This document shows positions 16,776-25,297 of a DNA stretch of 64,000 nucleotides, one piece after another. Where the stretch lies: assembly GCA_016182485.1 (NCBI GenBank), contig JACPGH010000005.1:111953-175952 (forward strand). Reading direction: 5' to 3'. The DNA comes from Candidatus Kaiserbacteria bacterium (GTDB lineage: Bacteria > Patescibacteria > Paceibacteria > UBA9973 > UBA2103). Position numbers and translations under genes: made by a program. The stretch's first letter is position 1. Each line of letters opens with the position of its first letter. The notes under the pieces were generated by a model. That model made no database searches. It was not told where the DNA came from and saw nothing but the letters and a program-made list of their open reading frames with translations.

Positions 16776-17789
16776 TTATAGCAATGCCTCGCCAGTGAGA
16801 TACGAGCGGCCTTTCATCGTGAGGATGCGGCCGCGGGGGGAGCGCTCGAGAAAGCCGAGGCGCAGAAGGAAGGGTTCGTACAGGCCCTCGACCGTGTCGG
16901 GATCTTCGTGGAGGGAAGCGGCCAGGGCCCGCACGCCGGCCGGCCCGCCCCTGAAGCTTTTGTGGAGGGCTTCGAGATAGCGGCGGTCGTCTTTCATCAG
17001 GCCGAGCGCATCGATGCCGAAAAGCTCGCAGGCTTCGTCGCAGAGCTCTGCGGAGATCGGCAGCTCATGCACCTCCGAATAGTCGCGAACGCGCTTCAGA
17101 AGCGCGTTCGCGACGCGCGGCGTCGCGCGGCTCCTGCCCGCGATGCGCTCGATGACTTCTTTCGGGGCCGCTAGGTTGAGTAAGCGGGCTGAGCGGCGGA
17201 GGATGTCGCGCACTTCCGCATCGCTGTAGAAGTCGAGCTGGAAAATGCCGCCGCCGAAGCGCGAGCGCAGAGGGCCGGAAAGTTCTGCGACGCGGGTTGT
17301 TGCGCCGACGAGGGTGAAGGGCGGCAAAGCCAGCTCAACCGTGCGCGCCGAAGGCCCTTTCCCGAGCACGATATCGAGATGTCCCGATTCTAGTGCGGGG
17401 TAGAGCAATTCCTCGATCTTGCGCGAGAGCCGGTGGATTTCGTCAATGAAAAGAACGGTATTCGGTTCGAGGTTCGTGAGTATCGCGGCGAGATCCGCGG
17501 CCCGCTCGATCGCGACTCCCGAAGTGCTCTTTAGCGGCGCGGCGAGCGTGAGGGCGACCAGGTGCGCGAGCGTAGTCTTCCCGACGCCAGGCGGGCCATA
17601 AAATAGAATGTGTTCCGGCATCCCGCCTCGCTTCCTCGCCGCGTCGATCGCGATGCGCAGATTCGCTTTCACCTGAGCTTGGCCGACGTATTCATCCCAC
17701 TCGCTCGGTCGGAGGGCCGCATCAAGCGTCTGCCCGTTCTTTTCGGTTAATGAATTGTCCGGAGCTGCTTTTAGGGAAGGCCTTGACAT
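16776..17789 (-). CDS. ruvB: Holliday junction helicase motor RuvB
   Basis: RuvB drives branch migration together with RuvA. The 337 residues contain LRPSEWDEYVGQ, Walker A GPPGVGKTTLAH, Walker B LFIDEIHRL, GATTR (sensor 1) and the C-terminal winged helix with GPAGVRALAASL and EPFLLRLGFLERSPRGR. Length is typical. ruvA (29796) and ruvC (15677) are in the same window but in separate operons. A TAGAAT (minus strand, 17813-17808) lies 18 bases upstream, so this transcript has a short leader. Confidence 0.96.
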   Translation of the reverse strand: MSRPSLKAAPDNSLTEKNGQTLDAALRPSEWDEYVGQAQVKANLRIAIDAARKRGGMPEHILFYGPPGVGKTTLAHLVALTLAAPLKSTSGVAIERAADLAAILTNLEPNTVLFIDEIHRLSRKIEELLYPALESGHLDIVLGKGPSARTVELALPPFTLVGATTRVAELSGPLRSRFGGGIFQLDFYSDAEVRDILRRSARLLNLAAPKEVIERIAGRSRATPRVANALLKRVRDYSEVHELPISAELCDEACELFGIDALGLMKDDRRYLEALHKSFRGGPAGVRALAASLHEDPDTVEGLYEPFLLRLGFLERSPRGRILTMKGRSYLTGEALL

Positions 17790-17804
17790 TGATGAGTGAT
17801 GATG

Positions 17805-17960
17805 CTAACATTCTATCACAGTTTTGGCGCCTCTGCATTTGCCCAAGAGCGGCACATGCCCCGGCATAAGTGTTCCCTTAATTCCGTTCATACTCCTCTG
17901 GGCAAGGCTTGACGGCTTCGGGCGTCTCCCCAAGGACTTTTTGGTCCGTTGCTTCGGCAT
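17805..17960 (-). CDS. Possible small basic protein
   Basis: A 51-codon frame reads MPKQRTKKSLGRRPKPSSLA and continues with KGTLMPGHVPLLGKCRGAK. It is strongly basic. An AGGAG lies about 12 bases before the ATG. I recognise no family, and it may be a chance frame in a spacer that otherwise holds only a GC-rich hairpin (about 17992-18024). Confidence 0.22.
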   Translation of the reverse strand: MPKQRTKKSLGRRPKPSSLAQRSMNGIKGTLMPGHVPLLGKCRGAKTVIEC

Positions 17961-18040
17961 TGCGGCTGGGAAACTCCTCAGGTGTTTCGTTCTCCCCGCT
18001 TTATTGCGGGTTATTGCCCGGGGGAGTACGGGCGGAATTT

Positions 18041-18220
18041 TTATAAAAGATCGAGCAATGCTTTGCCTCTCCCGAGGACCGGCTCGTAAATGAGTTCGAT
18101 CTTTGTCGGTGTAAATTTGTACCACGACCAGCCTTCCGCAAGATGCTTTTCGCCGTCTCGCAAGGGTTCTTTGTTTCGCTTCGCGCGGTCTTTTTCGGCG
18201 CGGATTTCTTCCCGGGTCAT
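18041..18220 (-). CDS. 59-residue protein downstream of hepT
   Basis: I do not recognise this small protein. It starts MTREEIRAEKDRAKRNKEPL, a charged helix, and ends with GWSWYKFTPTKIELIYEP and a short hydrophobic tail. Its ATG shares one base with the hepT stop (TAATG), so it is translated with the mntA-hepT pair. It could be an accessory part of that module. Confidence 0.5.
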   Translation of the reverse strand: MTREEIRAEKDRAKRNKEPLRDGEKHLAEGWSWYKFTPTKIELIYEPVLGRGKALLDLL

Positions 18221-18537
18221 TATGCACCGAGGGCTTGGGCCAACACCGGCACGTCGGCCGTTACGGTAGTCCACACGATCGCCAGATCAATTTCAAAATA
18301 ATCATGGGTCGCATTGTCACGGAACCCGGCGATTTCTTTCCACGGCAGTGCTATCGTAGATTTCGTTTCTTGGGAGAGGCGTTTTGCGAGTTCGCCGATA
18401 ATCGCGAGCTGCATGATTACGGCGCTTTGCGTTTTCTCATCATTCTTGAATGACGGCTCATCCATTCCTTCGGTAAAGCGCTTTATTTTTGCAACTGCGT
18501 CGCGCATTTGCGCCAAGTGCACGTCGTCAGTCTTCAT
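18220..18537 (-). CDS. hepT: HepT-like ribonuclease toxin (DUF86)
   Basis: The 105 residues form the helical HEPN fold of HepT. The catalytic RxxxxHxY motif is present as RDNATHDY near residue 72, and the preceding ELAKRLSQE and LPWKEIAG are typical. In the best-studied pair the MntA partner adenylylates HepT on the motif tyrosine. It overlaps mntA by 11 bases. All key residues are present, so it should be active if not modified. Confidence 0.9.
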   Translation of the reverse strand: MKTDDVHLAQMRDAVAKIKRFTEGMDEPSFKNDEKTQSAVIMQLAIIGELAKRLSQETKSTIALPWKEIAGFRDNATHDYFEIDLAIVWTTVTADVPVLAQALGA

Positions 18538-18814
18538 AAATAACCTCTGCGTCTTTCAGGACGTAGGGCTTCACGTGCGGATTAAGAGAGTCCTCGGTTA
18601 CAACATCCACATCGCACTCGAGCGATTGCTTCAGCTCTTCAACAAGCCGCACATACGAAATGAGCCCGAACGGGCGCCCGAGTCGGATAAGGAAGTCAAT
18701 ATCGCTGTCCGCACGCGCGTCTCCGCGCGCGCGAGAGCCGAACACAGACGCGCGCTTCACGCCGTATGAGCGCAGTATCGGAGCGCTTTTCTGACCTATC
18801 TCCGCGATATTCAT
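18527..18814 (-). CDS. mntA: MntA-like minimal nucleotidyltransferase antitoxin
   Basis: The 95 residues are a minimal nucleotidyltransferase. VFGSRARGDARADSDIDFLI holds the GSxxxG motif and the two metal-binding aspartates, with the third acidic residue in CDVDVV. It pairs with the HEPN toxin gene downstream. TATACT (minus strand, 18826-18821) is 6 bases before the ATG, giving a leaderless mntA-hepT transcript. Confidence 0.92.
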   Translation of the reverse strand: MNIAEIGQKSAPILRSYGVKRASVFGSRARGDARADSDIDFLIRLGRPFGLISYVRLVEELKQSLECDVDVVTEDSLNPHVKPYVLKDAEVIYED

Positions 18815-18880
18815 GGCGCAAGTATAGCACGGGAGCTTATCGCGTGAGGCATGTGCGTTCGCGAATTTGACTTTTGGGTC

Positions 18881-20566
18881 TTATACACGCGGGAGGTCTA
18901 CGGTGTCGGCGACTTCGGAAAGGGAGGTGATGCCGGAGAGCGCCTTGAGTATGCCGTCCTGGGCCATAGTTAAGTAGCCCTGCTTGGCGGCGAGCTTCGC
19001 GATCTCGTTAGAGGGCGGATTGTCGCGCAGGAAAGTGGCGAGCTCGTCATCCATAAATATCGCTTCGTAGAGGCCGATGCGGCCTTTGTAGCCGGTATCG
19101 TCTTCGCTCTCGACGGGTTCCCACACCGTTTCGATCTTCTCCGGGATTAGCGATTTATCGGCAAGGGGCTCGAAGACTTTGGCGATCATGGCTCTCTCTT
19201 CTGCAGTAAGGGCGCGTTCTTTTTTCTTGTCCGGATGGAGCTTGCGCAAGAGGCGCTGCGCCATCGAGACCGTGACCGCGGAACCGAAATTTTTGGGGTC
19301 GGCGCCGAGGTCCGCGAGGCGCGGAAAGGTGCCGGCAGAATCATTGGTGTGAAGCGTCGAGAAGACGAAGTGGCCGGTGAGCGCGGCTTGGATCGCTATA
19401 TCGGCGGTTTCGCCGTCGCGGATCTCTCCCACCATTATCACGTCCGGGTCCTGGCGCACGATCGAGCGCAGGCCCGCCGCGAAGGTATACTTCTTGCCCT
19501 CGACCTGCGTCTGCACGATGCCATCGAGGTGGTATTCGACCGGATCCTCGATGGTAATTATTTTTATATCGGAAGAATGAATGCCGCGAAGAAACGCGTA
19601 GAGCGTCGTCGTCTTACCGCTCCCGGTCGGGCCGGTTGTGAGTAGCATGCCGTTCGGCCGCCGGATCTCGTCCTCGAGCCGCGCAAGCAGTTTCGAATGA
19701 ATGCCGAGTTCCTTGTAGGACACCAAAGTCGCCTTCGGGTCGAGGATGCGCATCACGATCGATTCGCCGTAGTTGCCTGGAATAAAAGAAGCGCGTATCT
19801 CGATCTGCTCGCTCTTCGCATCCGGACCCGGCCGCGAAATGCTGAAGCGGCCGTCCTGAGCGCGGTCCGAAATATTTATTTTCACTCCCGAAAGGAGTTT
19901 GATACGCGAATTAAGCTGACGATACGCCGCCGCATCGAAGAAGTACGTATCGACGAGTATGCCGTCGAGCCGCAGGCGCAGACGCACCTTCTCTTCTTCC
20001 GGTTCGAAGTGAATGTCCGAGGCTCGCAGGGCGAAAGCGCCGGTGAACATCGTCTCGATTATCTTCGAAATGCGGTCGAGCGATTTCAGTCCCGCCGCGG
20101 CGTCCAATTGCTCCCCAAGCGCCTTTTTGGTGAGCGGCGCCTCCGGCCCGCTCCCTTTAGGATAAGCGGGGATAGCGAACATCCCGGCACGCGACTCGAC
20201 TGCGTAGGAGAGCTCGCTATATCGTGACAGCGCTTTCTCGAGGCTCTTTTTCGATACGAGGAATTCCTTCAGCTTGAACCCCCACTTTTCGATGTCGGCG
20301 CGCATTTTTTCGAGGGCCGGGTTATTTGGATTCGCGATCGCCACAGACAACGTCTTCGCCACTTTTGCGAACGCTGCCGCTTCCGCTTCACGCGCTTCCG
20401 CTTCCGGAATGACGCGCAGAGCGTCGGTATCGATCTCCCGCATCGAGAGGTCGGTATAGGTCATGCCGTATTTATCCGAAAGGAGCTGCGCGAGGTCTTC
20501 TTCTTCGCGCTCGTGCACTTCGGCGAGTTTTTTCGCCTCGTGCGCGGTATCAAAGGGTACGTCCAT
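18881..20566 (-). CDS. pilB: Type IV pilus assembly ATPase PilB (GspE family)
   Basis: PilB hydrolyses ATP to extend type IV pili. The 561 residues have an N-terminal GspE/PilB domain (to about 160), LRASDIHFEPEEEKVRLRLR, Walker A GPTGSGKTTTLYAFL, the Asp box IITIEDPVEYHLDGI, and the Walker B region VGEIRDGETADIAIQAALTGH with the His box. The tetracysteine zinc motif common in PilB is absent. I start at 20566 because TACTAT (minus strand, 20578-20573) is 6 bases upstream; the longer frame to 20677 has no support. It is encoded alone, away from pilM-N-O at 35660. Confidence 0.93.
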   Translation of the reverse strand: MDVPFDTAHEAKKLAEVHEREEEDLAQLLSDKYGMTYTDLSMREIDTDALRVIPEAEAREAEAAAFAKVAKTLSVAIANPNNPALEKMRADIEKWGFKLKEFLVSKKSLEKALSRYSELSYAVESRAGMFAIPAYPKGSGPEAPLTKKALGEQLDAAAGLKSLDRISKIIETMFTGAFALRASDIHFEPEEEKVRLRLRLDGILVDTYFFDAAAYRQLNSRIKLLSGVKINISDRAQDGRFSISRPGPDAKSEQIEIRASFIPGNYGESIVMRILDPKATLVSYKELGIHSKLLARLEDEIRRPNGMLLTTGPTGSGKTTTLYAFLRGIHSSDIKIITIEDPVEYHLDGIVQTQVEGKKYTFAAGLRSIVRQDPDVIMVGEIRDGETADIAIQAALTGHFVFSTLHTNDSAGTFPRLADLGADPKNFGSAVTVSMAQRLLRKLHPDKKKERALTAEERAMIAKVFEPLADKSLIPEKIETVWEPVESEDDTGYKGRIGLYEAIFMDDELATFLRDNPPSNEIAKLAAKQGYLTMAQDGILKALSGITSLSEVADTVDLPRV

Positions 20567-20608
20567 GGCCGTATAGTAACATCTGAAAGGGAAGCAAACC
20601 GGTTGAAC

Positions 20609-20638
20609 TTGACAGAACGGCATAAAGCGTGCTAACAT
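20609..20638 (+). promoter_or_regulatory. Promoter of the secreted protein gene at 20680
   Basis: TTGACA (20609-20614) and TAACAT (20633-20638) are spaced by 18 bases. A leader of about 35 bases with AAAGGAGG follows. Confidence 0.65.
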
Positions 20639-20679
20639 AGCAATAGGTTTTACACCAAATCCGAAAGGAGGCTTCAATC

Positions 20680-21093
20680 ATGAAGCTGATCGTTCTTTTC
20701 ATCACGGTCGTCGCTGTCGCAGTGCCGGCTTTCGCGCAATCGCAGGGCTCCATGCCGCGGATGCAGTCCTCGTGCGCGCCTCCGGGGCAGTGGGTCCCGC
20801 GTACGGGCCCTTCGGGCCCGTACTGGAACTGCGAGGCGACGTTCATACCGTCCGCGCCGTCTCCGGTCGTAGTGTATCCGCCGGTGGTCGTGTACCAGCC
20901 GGCACCAGTCTACGTGCCGGTGTACCAGGTACCGGACTCGGCGGCCGCGATCCGGTTCTGGCTCGCGACCGGGGTCAACCCGTTGGTTAGCCAGGTTTTT
21001 CCGGTCGCGCCGTGCTTCGGGTCGTGTGTGTCCGTCAGTGTGGGGGCAACGTTCCCCATCGGCGGCGGACACCGGCATCATCGCCGGCGGTAG
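20680..21093 (+). CDS. Secreted proline- and valine-rich protein
   Basis: No family was recognised. The 137 residues have a signal peptide (MKLIVLFITVVAVAVPAFAQ). The mature chain has a PVVVYPPVVVYQPAPVYVP tract and five Cys, and ends GGGHRHHRRR, a possible metal- or surface-binding tail. An AAAGGAGG Shine-Dalgarno lies 8 bases before the ATG, and a hairpin at 21102-21135 ends the unit. Like the gene at 330 it is a self-contained, GC-rich, single-gene unit among leaderless genes. Confidence 0.75.
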   Translation: MKLIVLFITVVAVAVPAFAQSQGSMPRMQSSCAPPGQWVPRTGPSGPYWNCEATFIPSAPSPVVVYPPVVVYQPAPVYVPVYQVPDSAAAIRFWLATGVNPLVSQVFPVAPCFGSCVSVSVGATFPIGGGHRHHRRR

Positions 21094-21101
21094 TTCCTCT
21101 C

Positions 21102-21135
21102 GTGCGCCCGACCTTCTTCGGAAAGTCGGGCGCAC
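21102..21135 (+). terminator. Hairpin terminator after the secreted protein gene
   Basis: GTGCGCCCGAC (21102-21112) pairs with GTCGGGCGCAC (21125-21135), 11 bases perfect. The sequence TCTCGTTTT follows. Confidence 0.7.
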
Positions 21136-21162
21136 TCTCGTTTTCGGCGGTACAATGGCTCG

Positions 21163-21600
21163 ATGGAGAAGAAGATCGAGGATCTCGAGGCGCTGACCGA
21201 AGAGGCAAAACGATTTGTGGAGACGCTCGCTCCGGCCGCGAATGCCGCGACGCTCGTCGCTCTCTCGGGCGAGCTCGGCGCGGGGAAAACCGCTTTTACG
21301 AAAGCGGTCGCAAGAGCGCTAGGCGTGGAAGAAACGGTAACCAGCCCGACTTTCGTTCTTGAAAAAATTTACCTGCTGCCCGCAAAGAAACCGTTCAAGC
21401 GGCTCGTGCATATTGACGCGTACCGGCTCACCTCCGGCGCCGAGCTCGCGCCGCTCGGCTTCGACGAGCTCATGAAGGATCCTAGTAATCTTGTGTTGCT
21501 CGAGTGGCCGGAGCATGTCGCCGACGCTTTGCCCGCTCCTGCCGCACGCCTCTCGTTTACGGCCCTCCCGGACGGTTCCCATAAAATTTCCTATGGCTAA
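21163..21600 (+). CDS. tsaE: tRNA threonylcarbamoyladenosine biosynthesis ATPase TsaE
   Basis: TsaE works with TsaB and TsaD in making t6A at position 37 of ANN-decoding tRNAs. The 145 residues contain Walker A LSGELGAGKTAFTKAVA, the VTSPTFVLEKIY block and HIDAYRL. TACAAT at 21151-21156 lies 6 bases before the ATG. It overlaps polA by 8 bases. Confidence 0.93.
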   Translation: MEKKIEDLEALTEEAKRFVETLAPAANAATLVALSGELGAGKTAFTKAVARALGVEETVTSPTFVLEKIYLLPAKKPFKRLVHIDAYRLTSGAELAPLGFDELMKDPSNLVLLEWPEHVADALPAPAARLSFTALPDGSHKISYG

Positions 21601-24034
21601 AAAAGCGAACAAGCGCGCCCGCCTCGACTCGCCGTCTTCGGCGAGGCGGGTCGTCCTGCTCGACGTGCACGCGATCATCCATAGGGCGTATCACGCCCTG
21701 CCTGAGCTCACCGGCCCCGGCGGCATGCCGACCGGCGCCCTATACGGGCTCATTTCAATGCTGCTAAAAATCTTCGGAGAGCTTAAGCCCGACCATATCG
21801 CCGCCTGCTACGACCTCGCCGCCCCGACGATCCGACACGAAGCGTTCGAAGGGTACAAAGCGACCCGGGTGAAGATTGAGGATTCGCTGGCGCTCCAGAT
21901 CGGCCAATCGAGGAAGGTATTCCAAGCTTTCTCCATCCCGGTCTATGAAAGGGCAGGATTCGAGGCAGATGATCTCTTGGGCACCATCGCGCATGAGCTC
22001 AAGGGACGCGACGACATTGACGTCATCATCGCTTCCGGGGATATGGATACGCTCCAGCTTGTCGACGATGCGCGCGTGCGCGTATATACGCTGAAGAAAG
22101 GCATCAACGACACCATTTTGTACGATGAGAAGGCTGTGCGTGCGCGGTTCGGTTTCCCGCCCGCGCTCATTCCCGACTGGAAAGGTCTGCGCGGCGACCC
22201 TTCGGACAACATCAAGGGCGTCCCAGGCATCGGTGAGAAGACGGCGACCGAACTCATAACGAATTTCGGGAGCGTCGAGAAGATATACGCCGCGCTCAAA
22301 AAAGGCGAAGAGGCGTTCCTAAAAAAAGGAATTAAGGCCCGTATGGTAGGACTGCTTAAGGAGCATGAAGAAGACGCGCGCTTCTCGAAATCGCTCGCTA
22401 CCATACGGCTCGACGCGCCTATCGCCTTTACGCTCCCTGAAGAGACGTGGCAGGGACACGCGGATGTGCAGAAAGTGACCGCGCTTCTCGACGAGTTCGG
22501 CTTCCGTTCCTTGCGCGACCGGGCGCGGGCAGTTCTTGGCGTTCCGGCGCAATCTGATGAATCTTCGGGTCCGCATATCACGGATGATGAAAGCGGGAGC
22601 GCCACGCCAAAGCCTTCACAGATTGCGCCGGAACGCCTATGCGAGGGACAGGTAATGCTCTGGCTTATTTCATCGGAATTCACGAATCCCTCGCTTGACG
22701 ACATTCTGGCATTTACGCGCGAGCGGACATTCGAGGGCGCATACGCGAAACTCGAGGGAGACTTGGAAAAAGCGAGGAAGGTCAAGGACGTATATGAGCG
22801 GATCGAAAAGCCGCTCATACCGATAGTGCGGGAGATGAACGCGCATGGCGTCCTCATTGACCCTGTTGTCCTAAAAAATCTGGCCGGCAAGTATCGGGAG
22901 GAGTTAGAGGTACGGGAAAAGCAGATTTATGCGGCCGCCGGGCACGAGTTCAATATCAGCTCTCCCAAACAGCTCGGCGACGTCCTCTTCGACGAGCTTA
23001 AGATCATTCCTGATCGGCAGAAAAGGACGGCGGGCGGCCAACGCTCCACGCGGGAAAGCGAGCTCGAGAAGATCCGCGATGCGCACCCGGTCGTGGGCGC
23101 CATTCTCGAGTATCGCGAACTTAAGAAGCTGCTCTCCACCTATATCGAGAATGTTCCGCCGCTTCTCGATTCCGAGAACCGCCTGCACGCCGAATTCCTC
23201 CAGACTGGCACAACGACCGGGCGGATGGCGAGCCAGAATCCGAACCTGCAGAATATCCCGCTCCATTCCGAACGCGGGCGGGCTATCCGGCACGCTTTTG
23301 TCGCGCCCGCAGATTTCCTGCTCGTCTCTCTCGATTATTCGCAGGTAGAACTGCGCATCGCCGCCATACTTTCCGGCGATCCGGAACTCGGCGCGATTTT
23401 CAAAAGCGGTAGGGACGTACACCAAGAAGTGGCGGCGCGCGTCTTCCATGTCTCTCCGGAACATGTCGACAGCGAGATGCGCCGGCGCGCCAAAGTCATC
23501 AATTTCGGCATTCTCTACGGCATGGGCGTTAATGCGCTCCGGGCCCAGCTCAGCTCGACGACAGCCGACGCGCACCGGTACCTCGAAGAGTATTTCGCTA
23601 CTTTCAAAACGCTCGCCGAATACCTTGAGAGCACGAAAGGCTTCGCGCGCAAGCACGGATACACAGAGACGCTCTTCGGCCGGCGCCGGCAATTCCCGGA
23701 AATGCAGTCGACACTCCCGTATGTGCGGGCCCAAGCCGAGCGTATGGCGATAAACGCGCCGATCCAGGGCACGCAGGCGGACATTATCAAGCTTGCGATG
23801 GTGCGCGTGGACGAGATGCTTAAAAAGGAGAAAGCGCAGGAAGACGCGCACCTCTTATTGCAGGTGCATGACGAGTTGGTGTATGAGATCCGAGAGAAGC
23901 GGGCGGGCGAACTTGGCGGGAAGATCAAGAAGATCATGGAATCGGTTCTGAGCGAAGAGCAGGCGCGCGACGTGCCGGTCGTTGCCTCAATGAAATCAGG
24001 TCCGAATTGGGGCGTCATGAACGGGGTCGCATGA
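21593..24034 (+). CDS. polA: DNA polymerase I
   Basis: The 813 residues combine a 5'-3' nuclease (about 15-290; VLLDVHAIIHRAYHALP, SGDMDTLQLV, GDPSDNIKGVPGIGEKTA) and a family A polymerase: LVSLDYSQVELRIAAILSGD (motif A), RRRAKVINFGILYGMG (motif B) and LQVHDELVYEI (motif C). Between them the 3'-5' exonuclease domain is reduced to a linker of roughly 100 residues without the DxE catalytic motif, so it should lack proofreading. The start at 21593 overlaps tsaE by 8 bases. The longer frame from 21491 is in tsaE. Confidence 0.96.
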   Translation: MAKKANKRARLDSPSSARRVVLLDVHAIIHRAYHALPELTGPGGMPTGALYGLISMLLKIFGELKPDHIAACYDLAAPTIRHEAFEGYKATRVKIEDSLALQIGQSRKVFQAFSIPVYERAGFEADDLLGTIAHELKGRDDIDVIIASGDMDTLQLVDDARVRVYTLKKGINDTILYDEKAVRARFGFPPALIPDWKGLRGDPSDNIKGVPGIGEKTATELITNFGSVEKIYAALKKGEEAFLKKGIKARMVGLLKEHEEDARFSKSLATIRLDAPIAFTLPEETWQGHADVQKVTALLDEFGFRSLRDRARAVLGVPAQSDESSGPHITDDESGSATPKPSQIAPERLCEGQVMLWLISSEFTNPSLDDILAFTRERTFEGAYAKLEGDLEKARKVKDVYERIEKPLIPIVREMNAHGVLIDPVVLKNLAGKYREELEVREKQIYAAAGHEFNISSPKQLGDVLFDELKIIPDRQKRTAGGQRSTRESELEKIRDAHPVVGAILEYRELKKLLSTYIENVPPLLDSENRLHAEFLQTGTTTGRMASQNPNLQNIPLHSERGRAIRHAFVAPADFLLVSLDYSQVELRIAAILSGDPELGAIFKSGRDVHQEVAARVFHVSPEHVDSEMRRRAKVINFGILYGMGVNALRAQLSSTTADAHRYLEEYFATFKTLAEYLESTKGFARKHGYTETLFGRRRQFPEMQSTLPYVRAQAERMAINAPIQGTQADIIKLAMVRVDEMLKKEKAQEDAHLLLQVHDELVYEIREKRAGELGGKIKKIMESVLSEEQARDVPVVASMKSGPNWGVMNGVA

Positions 24035-24046
24035 CCTGACGCGGCG

Positions 24047-24778
24047 ATGATCTACCTCTTTTACGGTTCCGATATCGAGAAGACGCGCGCGAAAGCCTTC
24101 GAGTGGATCGCTGCGGCGCGTAAAAAAGAACCGAATCTGGCGTATGCGCGTCTCGCGCGCGAAGAGCTCACCGAGAGCGTGCTCGAAGACGCGGCGCTCT
24201 CGGGCGGCCTTTTCGTGAGGCGCCTCCTCGTGCTATTCGACGACCCATTTGGGAACATGAGGGACATCGTAAGTCCATCATCGGATGAGGGACTTACGAT
24301 GTCCAAGCACGGCGAGGCGCAGGATCTGCTCGAAGAACACCTCGACCGGCTAGCCGATTCTGATAACGCGATTATTATCCTCGCGCCGAAACTGGCTCTC
24401 GCGAAGGCAAGGAAAATAGCCGCCAAAGCCAAGTTCGCGTATGAATACAACTTGCCCCCCTCGGCCGCTAAGCCCGTACGAGGGTTTAATGCGGCGCTCG
24501 TGAACGCGCTCGCTGTCCGCTCGCGAGAGAGATTGTGGCTCGAGATCGTACGGGCGCTCCGCGCCGGCGATGCGCCCGAGATGCTGCATGGCCTCTTGCA
24601 TTGGAAAGCGCGCGATTTGATGGACCTGTCTGCCGGCAGGCAGGCAAAGGGAAGCCGACCGTGGAGTGCCGCCGAAGCGCGTAAACTATCGCTCTCGCTC
24701 ATCGCGCTCCTCCAAGATTCCCGCCGCAAGAACCTTGATCTCGCAGAATCGCTTGAGCGCTTCGCGCTTAGCATCTGA
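24047..24778 (+). CDS. holA: DNA polymerase III delta subunit-like protein
   Basis: The delta subunit opens the sliding clamp during loading. The 243 residues are short and divergent. MIYLFYGSDIEKTRAKAFEW and LLVLFDDPF fit the N-terminal domain of HolA in CPR bacteria, and the tail LSLSLIALLQDSRRKNLDLA fits its last helices. Two palindromic repeats are inserted in frame: 24262-24304 (peptide DIVSPSSDEGLTMS) and 24625-24644 (peptide LSAGRQAKG). It follows polA by 12 bases. The assignment rests on weak motifs and position. Confidence 0.7.
   Translation: MIYLFYGSDIEKTRAKAFEWIAAARKKEPNLAYARLAREELTESVLEDAALSGGLFVRRLLVLFDDPFGNMRDIVSPSSDEGLTMSKHGEAQDLLEEHLDRLADSDNAIIILAPKLALAKARKIAAKAKFAYEYNLPPSAAKPVRGFNAALVNALAVRSRERLWLEIVRALRAGDAPEMLHGLLHWKARDLMDLSAGRQAKGSRPWSAAEARKLSLSLIALLQDSRRKNLDLAESLERFALSI
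24262..24304. repeat. 43-base palindromic element inside holA
   Basis: GGACATCGTAAGTCC (24262-24276) and GGACTTACGATGTCC (24290-24304) are perfect 15-base arms. The centre adds a TCATC/GATGA stem. It is translated in frame within the delta subunit gene. Confidence 0.85.
24625..24644. repeat. Short palindrome inside holA
   Basis: CCTGTCTGCC followed by GGCAGGCAGG gives 10-base arms with one G-T mismatch. It adds an Ala/Gly/Arg/Gln-rich peptide. Confidence 0.65.
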
Positions 24779-24780
24779 CC

Positions 24781-25212
24781 ATGGAGCACGTCGCTATCAT
24801 GCAAAAGTCCTGGGGCCTGACGCAAAAGATCCTCGACGGCAGAAAAACGATAGAATCGCGCTGGTATGCGGTGCGCCACAAGCCCTGGGATGTCGTTCAG
24901 GCGGGCGAGACGATCTATTTCAAGGACGCAGGACAGCTGGCGACGATACGGGCGGAAGCGGAGAAGGTTTTGCAATTCGTGGATCTGACGCCCAAGCGCG
25001 TCGGAGAGATCCTTGAGAAATACGGAGAAAAAGATGGCATAGAAAAAGCGGATGTATCCAAATTTCTCAAAAAATTCAAGGATAAGAACTACTGCGTTCT
25101 CATTTTTCTGAAAAATCCCCGGAAGATCAAGCCATTCAACATCAACAAATCCGGCTTCGGCGCGATGTCGGCCTGGATCACGGTCGATTCCGTTTCTAAG
25201 ATCAAGAAATAA
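24781..25212 (+). CDS. ASCH domain protein
   Basis: The 143 residues open with VAIMQKSWGLTQKILDGRKT and IESRWY, the conserved pocket strand and (K/R)TxExR-like motif of ASCH (PUA-like) domains, which bind RNA or modified nucleotides. VVQAGETIYFKDAG is the following strand pair. It starts 2 bases after the holA stop codon and probably shares its transcript. The specific role is unknown. Confidence 0.78.
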   Translation: MEHVAIMQKSWGLTQKILDGRKTIESRWYAVRHKPWDVVQAGETIYFKDAGQLATIRAEAEKVLQFVDLTPKRVGEILEKYGEKDGIEKADVSKFLKKFKDKNYCVLIFLKNPRKIKPFNINKSGFGAMSAWITVDSVSKIKK

Positions 25213-25297
25213 GTCGATACTTGTACATTTGCGCCAGAAGAATCTTAAGCGTAGGATGCCGCCAGAAGCGCGCAGCTAAAGATCACGGGAGGAGCCG

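Noticed and set aside
17961..18227. Extended minus-strand frame from 18227 down to 17805
   Set aside because: Its upper half overlaps the 59-codon gene and hepT in another frame. Only the last 51 codons were kept, with low confidence.
22904..23851. 315-codon minus-strand frames opposite polA (also 21943-22890)
   Set aside because: They are shadows of polA; the polymerase motifs are on the plus strand.
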